From the NCBI GenBank assembly GCA_009784145.1, contig WRCI01000039.1:1-11632 (forward strand): DNA of 11,632 nt, written 5' to 3'. The first letter of the stretch is position 1, and each line of letters starts with the position of its first letter. This document shows, in pieces, positions 1-5,279 of this stretch. The DNA is from Methanobrevibacter sp. (GTDB taxonomy: Archaea > Methanobacteriota > Methanobacteria > Methanobacteriales > Methanobacteriaceae). A program made the translations under genes and the position numbers. The notes below the pieces were generated by a model. The model saw nothing but the letters and a program-made list of their open reading frames with translations, did not search any database and was not told where the DNA came from.

Positions 1-306
1 GGTTTAACTTTCCACAGAGTTCTTGATGATTTTGTAATCCAAGGTGGGTGTCCAGTTGGAAATGGAACTGGTGGTCCAGGATATCAAATCAAATGTGAAA
101 TAAATGATAATAAACATGGAACTGGAGCTTTATCTATGGCTCATGCAGGTAAAGATACTGGAGGAAGCCAATTTTTCATAACTCATTCTCCTCAACCACA
201 TCTTGATGGAGTTCATACAGTATTTGGAAAAGTTATCTCTGGAATGGATGTTGTAAACTCCATAAAACAAGGCGATAAAATGTTAAAAGTAACTGTTACA
301 GGTTAA
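1..306 (+). CDS. Cyclophilin-type peptidyl-prolyl cis-trans isomerase, 5' end outside window
   Basis: The gene is open from the first base in frame 1 and ends at TAA 304-306, giving the last 101 residues; the start lies outside the window. Cyclophilins interconvert cis and trans peptide bonds before proline and assist folding, probably in the cytoplasm here. Active-site signatures are visible: FHR (visible residues 4-6, the catalytic Arg), F11, Q14 in FVIQGG, the GTGGPGY loop at 22-28, and SQFFI at 56-60. The position of human CypA Trp121 is His here (H67 in PHLDG), a substitution usually linked to weak cyclosporin binding. The total is probably about 140 residues, a minimal single-domain cyclophilin. 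An oligo-T terminator follows. The family call is very secure; the substrate is unknown. Confidence 0.95.
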   Translation, partial: GLTFHRVLDDFVIQGGCPVGNGTGGPGYQIKCEINDNKHGTGALSMAHAGKDTGGSQFFITHSPQPHLDGVHTVFGKVISGMDVVNSIKQGDKMLKVTVTG

Positions 307-313
307 TTTTAAC

Positions 314-332
314 TTTTTTTAATATTTTTTTT
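314..332 (+). terminator. Oligo-T terminator after cyclophilin gene
   Basis: A run of 7 T (314-320) is followed by 8 T (325-332), 8-26 bases after the cyclophilin stop. Archaeal RNA polymerase terminates at such T-runs without needing a hairpin. The inference rests on position and composition only. Confidence 0.55.
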
Positions 333-368
333 ATTTATATAACTTTTATAATTTTATATTTTTATAAT

Positions 369-580
369 TTAAAAAAATGAAAATATTTTTTATTTATAAA
401 AATATTATAATTTTATAATTTTAAAAATGAAATAATCTTTAATTTATAAAAATATTATAATTTTATACTTATTATAATATATTAAAAATGAAACAATCTT
501 TAATTTATAAAAATATTATAATTTTATACTTATTATAATATATTAAAAATAAAATAATCTTTAATTTATAAAAATTTTTT
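369..580. repeat. AT-rich tandem repeat, 61-bp period, about 3.5 units
   Basis: Units begin at 421, 482 and 543, exactly 61 bp apart. The first two complete units differ by one base (ATAATC versus ACAATC). The third diverges after about 34 bp, and a shorter degenerate copy precedes them from about 369. Each unit contains TATAATATA-like sequence, so the array may supply promoter-like boxes for the downstream secreted-protein gene, but no function is demonstrated. It fills most of the 329-bp spacer between the cyclophilin and secreted-protein genes; minus-strand open frames here are low-complexity noise. Confidence 0.85.
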
Positions 581-595
581 TTATTTATACATAAA

Positions 596-604
596 GGGGG
601 GTGG
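596..604 (+). promoter_or_regulatory. G-rich ribosome binding site implying an upstream non-AUG start
   Basis: GGGGGGTGG is the only G-rich stretch in this spacer and resembles a Shine-Dalgarno site. It lies 31 bases before the first in-frame ATG (636), too far for normal initiation, but 4 and 7 bases before in-frame ATA codons at 609 and 612. It therefore argues that translation starts upstream of 636. Confidence 0.5.
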
Positions 605-635
605 AAAGATAATACACAACTACAAAAAACTATCA

Positions 636-1028
636 ATGCACATATTGATTTTAATTGGTGCCACTTTATTAATTGTATTGAGTTTAAATACAAGTTTTGC
701 AGCTAGTTTAGATACTGAAAAAATGATTATAAATTCAAGTATTATGCATGATGATGTTATAATTGGAGAAATTGTAAATATCACAGGCATTTTGACTGAT
801 GAAAATGGCAATGCTGTTGGAAATACTTTGGTAACTATTATAGTTGATGGTAAAACTCATGTAGCAATGACTGATTCAGAAGGCAGATGGATTTTGTCTT
901 ACCAAACAATACGTACTGGAATTATAAAAACTTCTGTTTCTTTAGATGAAAGTGACATATATGTTGGTTTTAACAACTGTGCATTTTTCAAAGTATATAA
1001 TACTGATGATGAAAGATTTTATGCTTAA
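636..1028 (+). CDS. Small secreted protein with one Ig-like (adhesin-type) domain
   Basis: This 130-residue protein (from ATG 636) has a hydrophobic signal segment at about residues 3-21 ending in SFAA, so export and cleavage near residue 22-23 are likely. Residues about 39-95 form one Ig-like beta-sandwich of the Big/bacterial-Ig type seen in methanogen adhesin-like proteins: a G-x-x-V-N-I-T-G strand, TDENGNAV turn, V-D-G-K-T hairpin and DSEGRW turn. Those proteins normally carry many domains and an anchor; this one has a single domain and no visible transmembrane or wall-binding segment. From ATG 636 the n-region lacks positive charge, whereas starting at ATA 609 or 612 adds a Lys-Lys pair and places the start just after the G-rich site at 596-604. 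A stop at 555-557 bounds the frame and no ATG, GTG or TTG lies between. Secretion is well supported; the binding partner is unknown. Confidence 0.75.
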   Translation: MHILILIGATLLIVLSLNTSFAASLDTEKMIINSSIMHDDVIIGEIVNITGILTDENGNAVGNTLVTIIVDGKTHVAMTDSEGRWILSYQTIRTGIIKTSVSLDESDIYVGFNNCAFFKVYNTDDERFYA

Positions 1029-1119
1029 ATTAAATTTTATTTAAGAAATCTAATAAATATTATTTATCATTAAGCATACAAATTAAATATACAAGTTTAA
1101 ATATTTTTGATTCTTATTA

Positions 1120-1147
1120 TTTTTTTAAGAGTCTTTCTTTTTTATTT
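1120..1147 (+). terminator. Oligo-T terminator after small secreted protein gene
   Basis: A 7-T run (1120-1126) and a second T-rich stretch (1133-1147, CTTTCTTTTTTATTT) follow the stop at 1026-1028 by about 90 bases, with no gene between. They are suitable as plus-strand terminators; placement is inferred from composition. Confidence 0.45.
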
Positions 1148-1151
1148 ATCA

Positions 1152-1326
1152 AAATACATTGATATTAAAATCTAGAAACATATTGATATTAAAACCTATG
1201 AAACTATTGATACTAAAACCTATGAAACTATTGATATTAAAATCTCAAAATACATTGATATTAAAACCTATGAAACTATTGATATTAAAACCTTGAAATA
1301 CATTAATAAAATCAATGCAAAAATCC
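1152..1326. repeat. 24-bp tandem repeat abutting and entering the 3' end of the methyltransferase gene
   Basis: The core ATTGATATTAAAA recurs at 1158, 1182, 1206, 1230, 1254, 1278 and, degenerate, 1302: exactly 24 bp each time, seven units. The linker alternates between CTATGAAACT and versions with AAATACA. The last unit overlaps the final codons of the minus-strand methyltransferase gene (stop 1312-1314). Because 24 is divisible by three, an octapeptide (consensus IDIKTYET) is open on the plus strand from 1176 to 1331, but it has no start codon or ribosome binding site and is not called as a gene. Confidence 0.9.
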
Positions 1327-1917
1327 TGTAATTAAAACTATTTCTTCAAAGAAAAACCTTTCACTAGCTGTTATTTCAACTGAAAATCCTAATTCTTCTA
1401 ATTTTAAAAGTGTTTTTTCAACATTTGAAAGTGAAGATTGAACTAATTGTACTCTAGCACCTTCATTTAAAAAATTTTTCACTTCATTTAAAAAATTATC
1501 AATAACTTTTCTTCCATCTAATCCACCATCAAATGCATAATTTAAATTGTCTTCTAAGATTTCACAGTCCTCAGTAGGTAAATATGGAGTATTAAATAAA
1601 ATTACATCGAACTTTTGATTTTCACTACTTTCTTTCTTAATTGGTTCAAATAAATCCCCAAAAAGAAGTTTTATATTTTTAATATTATTAGCTAAAAAAT
1701 TCTTTTCAGACAATAATATAGCATCAAAATTAATATCAGTAGCTATAACTTCATCAGCTATTTTTGAAGCATACATAGCTATTATTCCAGATCCAGTTCC
1801 TATTTCAAGAACTTTATCTCCAAAATCAATATCAAGATTATTAGCTAATAAAAAACTATCATCAGAAGGTTCATAGACCATATCATCTATTTCAAACTCA
1901 AATTCTCCAATTTTCAT
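1312..1917 (-). CDS. HemK2/Mtq2-type protein methyltransferase (probable release factor glutamine methyltransferase)
   Basis: This 201-residue class I SAM-dependent methyltransferase has VYEPSDDSFLL at 14-24 (typical of the HemK2/Mtq2 branch), SAM-binding LEIGTGSG at 37-44, acidic D61 after strand beta-2, and motif IV as N109-T-P-Y112. It lacks the N-terminal helical domain of bacterial PrmC (about 280 residues), so it matches the short archaeal/eukaryotic type, which methylates the glutamine of the GGQ motif in aRF1/eRF1, usually with Trm112 as partner. Motif IV is normally NPPY; here Thr replaces the first Pro. The gene lies 22 bp after ksgA, the usual archaeal order, and is probably co-transcribed. 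No clear Shine-Dalgarno site precedes ATG 1917. The C-terminus runs into a 24-bp repeat array that may have supplied the stop. The family is secure; the exact substrate is inferred. Confidence 0.9.
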   Translation of the reverse strand: MKIGEFEFEIDDMVYEPSDDSFLLANNLDIDFGDKVLEIGTGSGIIAMYASKIADEVIATDINFDAILLSEKNFLANNIKNIKLLFGDLFEPIKKESSENQKFDVILFNTPYLPTEDCEILEDNLNYAFDGGLDGRKVIDNFLNEVKNFLNEGARVQLVQSSLSNVEKTLLKLEELGFSVEITASERFFFEEIVLITGFLH

Positions 1918-1939
1918 GTGTATACACTTATGTACTTTA

Positions 1940-2947
1940 TCATTTATTTTGTTTTATTATAGGTCTTAATAAAACAGCTAATTCCAATATTTCTTCTGGG
2001 GAGGTACTTATTACTCTTTTTGATAAAAAGTTTTCTAAAGACTGATTTGAATCTAAATATTCTCTTAATTTTTTCTTATCATTACAATCTAAAATATGCC
2101 TTGAATCTATTAAAGCATTTCTAATTTTTTTATTTTTATGTTGAAAAATAGCTTTACATATTGTTGAATATTCATCTTTATTATTTTCATTTAATAAATT
2201 ATCTTCACTAGTTAATGGAGTTAATTTAACAACAGCTGAATCTACTTTTGGTTGAGGAATAAATGATTGTGGTGAAACATTGTCTAAAAATTCCACCTTT
2301 CCTTTAAAATATAACATAGCTGAAAGTCTAGAATAATTCCTTTCACCAACTTTAGCTATCATACGATTAGCAAATTCTTTTTGATACATTAAAATAGCTA
2401 AATCAAAATCAAATTCAAGAAATTTAAATGTTATTGGGGAAGATATTTGATAAGGTAAGTTAGAAACAATTTTATTACATTTTGAAAAATTAGAAATATC
2501 TATTTTCACAGCATCTTCATTTATTAACTCTACATTATTAATAGATTCATCAGCAAGTCTTTTAGATAATACTTCAAAAATTTTTGTATCTTGTTCAATA
2601 GCTATAACTTTCTTTGCATTTTTAGCTAATTCTAAAGTTAAAGTGCCTATTCCAGGACCAATTTCTAAAACTGTGTCTTTTTTTGATAAATCTCCAAAAT
2701 TGATTATTTTTTTTAATTTAAAATCATCTATTAAATAATTTTGCCCTAAATTCTTATTTAAACGAATCCCATATTTTTGAAGTATTTTTTTTGTTTGTTT
2801 AGCTAATGACGGTGATAAAGAACTATTTTTATTAGTGTTAATTTTATTTTTATTAGTGATGATTTTATTTTTAGCACTACTAATTTTATTTTTATCATCC
2901 ATAATCCTATTTTTATAATTATTAATTTTATTTTTCAAAAAAATCAC
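1940..2947 (-). CDS. ksgA: 16S rRNA (adenine-N6,N6)-dimethyltransferase KsgA/Dim1 with heptad-repeat N-terminal tail
   Basis: The enzyme dimethylates two adjacent adenines in the 3' terminal hairpin of 16S rRNA during small-subunit maturation. Motifs: YGIRLNKNLGQNYLID at 59-74, EIGPGIGTLT (SAM loop) at 95-104, E118 in IEQD, E144-D145, and catalytic N163-L-P-Y166. The rest of the Rossmann fold and the small C-terminal helical domain are present. The core starts near residue 48; before it is a tail absent from typical KsgA: heptads beginning K5, K12, K19, K26, K33 and K40 with consensus K-N-K-I-x-x-x. The start is uncertain. GTG 2947 has an in-frame TGA directly before it and no good ribosome site; ATG 2902 (Met16) has AGGATT immediately before it, too close for ideal spacing. 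Either start keeps at least three full heptads. Total 335 residues versus about 265-280 usual. It sits between DUF655 and the HemK2-type gene. Confidence 0.95.
   Translation of the reverse strand: MIFLKNKINNYKNRIMDDKNKISSAKNKIITNKNKINTNKNSSLSPSLAKQTKKILQKYGIRLNKNLGQNYLIDDFKLKKIINFGDLSKKDTVLEIGPGIGTLTLELAKNAKKVIAIEQDTKIFEVLSKRLADESINNVELINEDAVKIDISNFSKCNKIVSNLPYQISSPITFKFLEFDFDLAILMYQKEFANRMIAKVGERNYSRLSAMLYFKGKVEFLDNVSPQSFIPQPKVDSAVVKLTPLTSEDNLLNENNKDEYSTICKAIFQHKNKKIRNALIDSRHILDCNDKKKLREYLDSNQSLENFLSKRVISTSPEEILELAVLLRPIIKQNK
2810..2935 (-). repeat. In-frame 21-bp tandem repeat in the 5' end of ksgA
   Basis: Read on the minus strand, AAAAATAAAAT recurs every 21 bp, giving five clear units plus a degenerate sixth (KNSSLSP). 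The encoded heptads are KNKINNY, KNRIMDD, KNKISSA, KNKIITN and KNKINTN. The first two lie at or before the alternative start Met16, so part of the array could be leader rather than coding. A period divisible by three lets unit number vary without shifting frame. Confidence 0.9.
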
Positions 2948-3089
2948 TCAATACTTCATAATATGTTTAATTATATTAATTATATATTAAAGTTATATTA
3001 TATTCTTTAATTTATTATTATAATAAGTGTTTAATTAAATTATATCTACATAAGTAATGATGAAATAAATGTATAAAAATATGATAAAA

Positions 3090-3210
3090 TAAATGTATAA
3101 AAAAAATGATGAAAAAATAATAAAAAAATGATAAAATAAGTGATATAACTAATAATGAAATAAATGTATAAAAAAAATGATGAAAAAATAATAAAAAAAT
3201 GATAAAATAA
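3090..3210. repeat. Perfect 50-bp direct repeat in the DUF655-ksgA spacer
   Basis: Bases 3090-3139 and 3161-3210 are identical over 50 bp, offset by 71 bp. The surrounding spacer (2948-3294, 347 bp) is built of related GATGAAATAAATG- and GATAAAATAA-like blocks, almost all A with some TG. It separates ksgA from DUF655 and must contain any separate ksgA promoter. Near-absence of C on the plus strand makes a spurious Phe/Ile/Leu-rich open frame on the minus strand, which I reject as a gene. Confidence 0.88.
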
Positions 3211-3247
3211 TGATGAAATAAATAATAAAATAATGAAAAAATAAAAT

Positions 3248-3255
3248 AAAAAAAA
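3248..3255 (-). terminator. Oligo-T terminator after DUF655 gene
   Basis: Eight A on the plus strand (eight U in the minus transcript) lie about 40 bases past the DUF655 stop. This fits an archaeal oligo-T terminator and suggests ksgA has its own promoter or depends on read-through. Confidence 0.4.
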
Positions 3256-3294
3256 GAATAAATAAAGAAAAGTATAAAAAAGAATATTTTAAAA

Positions 3295-3912
3295 TTAATC
3301 TCTTCTTCTATTTCTATCTCTTCTTTGATTCCTTCCACCTTGTCTTCTAGGACCTTGAGTGAAAATACGATATTTATTTTTGCCTCTTTTAACCTGATTA
3401 TTATCCAATTCTATTTTTATTCTTTTAGATAAACTAGCTACAGGATCTGTTAAAAGAGGTACTCTTTTTTTAAGATCTTCAAAACTTTCAAAAGGTTTTT
3501 CTTCCCTTTGTTTGATTATATCCCACATATGTTTTTTACCAATACCGGGTAATAATTCTAATTTATGTAATCGTGTACTTAATGAACCTGCTTCATTAAT
3601 CCAACCAATATATTTATCTTCATGATCCAAGATAATTTCACCAATTACATAATCAATTTCAATTCTACTAGTTGCGGTTAAATTTTCAAAATCAAGTTTA
3701 CCTTTAACCCTATTAATTTTATCTCTTTTTCCAGCTCCAATATACACATTTTCATGGATTTCAAGATCAGTTTCTTCTTTAGGAGTTAACTCTAATAAAG
3801 TGAAATTTTCGGTTCCAATAGCCTGAGCAACAGGCTTCCTTTTAAAAGCAGACATGTCTTCATTTACATATCCTAAAGGTAAATAATCTAATATGATTGC
3901 ATTATCTTCCAT
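3295..3912 (-). CDS. DUF655 (COG1491-type) predicted RNA-binding protein
   Basis: This 205-residue protein matches the archaeal DUF655 family, opening with the family-like ILDYLPLGY (7-15). The middle (about 50-105) is an OB-like beta region; the helix-hairpin-helix LLPGIGKKHMWDII (120-133) binds nucleic acid backbone; the tail from about 176 is rich in Arg, Lys and Gly (QGPRRQGGRNQRRDRNRRR). Together these predict RNA or rRNA binding. The exact function is not established, but constant linkage with eL21, Rpo4, KsgA and the HemK2-type methyltransferase points to ribosome biogenesis or translation. The start at ATG 3912 is supported by GTGAT (plus bases 3916-3920) three bases upstream, matching the 3' half of the archaeal Shine-Dalgarno site. 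Flanking spacers of about 340 bp separate it from rpoF and ksgA, unusually loose for this cluster. Confidence 0.9.
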   Translation of the reverse strand: MEDNAIILDYLPLGYVNEDMSAFKRKPVAQAIGTENFTLLELTPKEETDLEIHENVYIGAGKRDKINRVKGKLDFENLTATSRIEIDYVIGEIILDHEDKYIGWINEAGSLSTRLHKLELLPGIGKKHMWDIIKQREEKPFESFEDLKKRVPLLTDPVASLSKRIKIELDNNQVKRGKNKYRIFTQGPRRQGGRNQRRDRNRRRD

Positions 3913-3979
3913 TTAATCACAACATAAGCATAATTAAGATAATATTTTAAAAAACATTATCTTGTAAACAATATATGAG

Positions 3980-4133
3980 TATTTTTAATTTAAATAAATA
4001 ATTAAACTTTATATGAATATTTTTAATTTAAATAAATAATTAAACTTTATATATATTTTTAATTTAAATAAATAATTAAACTTTATATGAATATTTTTAA
4101 TTTAAATAAATAACTAAACTTTATATATATTTT
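3980..4133. repeat. Tandem repeat with alternating 38- and 36-bp units in the rpoF-DUF655 spacer
   Basis: TATTTTTAATTTAAATAAAT recurs at 3980, 4018, 4054 and 4092, and a degraded copy starts at 4128. Spacings are 38, 36, 38, 36, so the array is a duplicated 74-bp higher-order unit made of a TATGAA-linked and a TATATA-linked copy. It occupies much of the 341-bp spacer (3913-4253). Reverse-strand TATA-like boxes recur in it, so it could contain the DUF655 promoter. No gene or GC-rich RNA-like segment is visible. Confidence 0.88.
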
Positions 4134-4216
4134 AAAACTTATAAAATTACTCTTAAATTTAAAAATACACTCTAAAATATAGAAAATACATTTAAGCTTA
4201 AGAAATATTATAAAAT

Positions 4217-4223
4217 AAAAAAA
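4217..4223 (-). terminator. Oligo-T terminator after rpl21e-rpoF
   Basis: Seven consecutive A on the plus strand (seven U in the transcript) lie about 30 bases beyond the rpoF stop at 4254-4256, fitting an end for the rpl21e-rpoF transcript. Confidence 0.45.
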
Positions 4224-4253
4224 TATTCTTAAAAAGTATAAATTTGATGAGTA

Positions 4254-4592
4254 TTATTCTTCTCGTCTATAATCATCTACAACTTTAAGAATTTCTTCCA
4301 TATCTTCTTTTTTTATAGGAATTCTTTCTTTAGCAAACATCAATCTTAAATCAGGCAAATCTTCAGGCATTAAATCAGCTATACGTACAGCATGCTTTAT
4401 TTTGACAAATTCTTCTAATTTAGAGATTAATTCTTCAGCATCTTCTAAAGAAAGTTTATTAAACTTTGTAACATGATCCAAAGTTAAATTCTGCTCATAA
4501 GATAACTCATGAGTTTCAGAAAATTCTTCCAGCATTTGTTTTACTTTAGCTGCAGGAATTGGATTATTTTCCAATGCTTTTTTCCCTATCAT
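4254..4592 (-). CDS. rpoF: DNA-directed RNA polymerase subunit Rpo4 (RpoF, Rpb4 homologue)
   Basis: Rpo4 pairs with Rpo7 to form the stalk of archaeal RNA polymerase, which helps promoter opening, RNA exit and factor binding. The sequence has the family's MIGKK start, a helical N-terminal part, and the C-terminal HRDC-like domain with LMPEDLPDLRLMFAKERI, the best-conserved stretch of archaeal Rpo4. I choose ATG 4592 (112 residues): family members begin MIGK, and GTGAT lies five bases upstream. A GTG three codons earlier (4601) would give 115 residues and overlap the rpl21e stop as GTGA; in my reading that GTG is part of the ribosome binding site. Coupling to rpl21e is tight either way. The family call is secure. 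Confidence 0.95.
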   Translation of the reverse strand: MIGKKALENNPIPAAKVKQMLEEFSETHELSYEQNLTLDHVTKFNKLSLEDAEELISKLEEFVKIKHAVRIADLMPEDLPDLRLMFAKERIPIKKEDMEEILKVVDDYRREE

Positions 4593-4597
4593 AGGAA

Positions 4598-4888
4598 TCA
4601 CTCTTGTAATTGTAAGTGTTCTGGTCTGACAATTAACTCTTTAGGTTTATTACCATCATTCAATGTTAAAATATAAGCACTGCCTCTGTATCCAATTACT
4701 TTAGCGGTTTTGCCATGAAATCTTGTGTGTGGTTGACCTCTATGGACACTTGGATCTATAATGATATGTACTAAATCATTATTATTGAATTTTTGAATTT
4801 TCCTAGTGATTGGATTAGATCTTCCAGGTCTTTGAGTTTTAGTCATTTTTTTTCTTGATCTACTTCTAGATCCTCTTGATCTTTGCAT
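4598..4888 (-). CDS. rpl21e: 50S ribosomal protein eL21
   Basis: At 96 residues it matches the usual length of archaeal eL21 (about 97), a large-subunit protein shared by archaea and eukaryotes. The N-terminus is an Arg/Ser/Lys-rich rRNA-binding extension (2-28), followed by the SH3-like barrel with [17 protein letters not shown] (38-54), [10 protein letters not shown] (57-66) and the end [10 protein letters not shown]. The start at ATG 4888 is firmly set by GAGGT (plus bases 4896-4900) seven bases upstream. It heads the conserved cluster and is followed at once by rpoF, so ribosome and RNA polymerase subunits are made from one message. Nothing in the protein is unusual. Confidence 0.97.
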   Translation of the reverse strand: MQRSRGSRSRSRKKMTKTQRPGRSNPITRKIQKFNNNDLVHIIIDPSVHRGQPHTRFHGKTAKVIGYRGSAYILTLNDGNKPKELIVRPEHLQLQE

Positions 4889-4895
4889 TTAAATA

Positions 4896-4966
4896 ACCTC
4901 TTATAATTATAATTTTTAAATGAATATACATAACAAATAGCTATTGTTCATTAAACAAAATAGCTA
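4896..4966 (-). promoter_or_regulatory. Promoter region of rpl21e with paired AATAGCTA boxes
   Basis: Upstream of the ribosome site (4896-4900) a TATA-like sequence (minus TATGTATATTC, about 4924-4934) is correctly placed for a transcript starting near 4900-4905. Just beyond it are two direct repeats, ACAAATAGCTA (4933-4943) and ACAAAATAGCTA (4955-4966), 22-23 bp apart, or about two helix turns. The first contains the perfect palindrome AATAGCTATT (4936-4945). Paired boxes next to a TATA element suggest a regulator site; this is inference. Confidence 0.4.
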
Positions 4967-5279
4967 CTTTAAAAATATAAAATACAGGGAACATTGTTTC
5001 AAAATATATTTAAAATAATATTATTAAATTTAAAATATGAAAATTATCCTATTTTTTATAGTACTAAAATATTTATGTCAAAGGTATTAATATATGTTAT
5101 CTTTTTTAAAAAAATTCTTTTTTAAATTTTATATGCTTTTTTAAATTTTTTTAATTTTATATGTTTTTTTAATTTTTTTAATTTTATATGATTAAAAATT
5201 TTATCTATTTTATCTATTAAAAATATTAAAAAAATTATTTTAAAATAAAATAAAAATAATAAAGAAAAATTTATTATAA
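4967..5279. other. Rest of the lysA-rpl21e spacer
   Basis: This 313-bp stretch holds no gene. It contains a 13-bp dyad GGAACA-T-TGTTTC (4988-5000, one mismatch), in a patch less AT-rich than its surroundings and about 100 bp upstream of rpl21e; an A7 run (5108-5114) that would read as a U7 terminator for lysA; and a T-rich repeat of about 28 bp with AATTTTATATG at 5125, 5153 and 5180. The dyad could be an operator or a leader hairpin, depending on where transcription starts. Confidence 0.5.

Noticed and set aside
505..811. Short minus-strand open frames of 62-63 codons
   Set aside because: One lies over the 61-bp repeat and is low complexity; the other is the antisense of the secreted-protein gene. 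Neither has a ribosome binding site.
1176..1331. Plus-strand open octapeptide repeat as a gene
   Set aside because: No in-frame ATG, GTG or TTG with a ribosome site; kept as a finding about the repeat, not as a CDS.
1918..1927. Palindrome GTGTATACAC directly before the methyltransferase start
   Set aside because: Ten-base palindromes are frequent in DNA this AT-rich, and the site lies in a 22-bp gap inside a likely operon, so an operator is improbable.
3018..3338. Minus-strand open frame rich in Phe, Ile, Leu and Tyr, resembling a membrane protein
   Set aside because: It is the reverse reading of an A-rich repeat spacer lacking C on the plus strand, overlaps the real DUF655 gene in another frame, and has no ribosome site.
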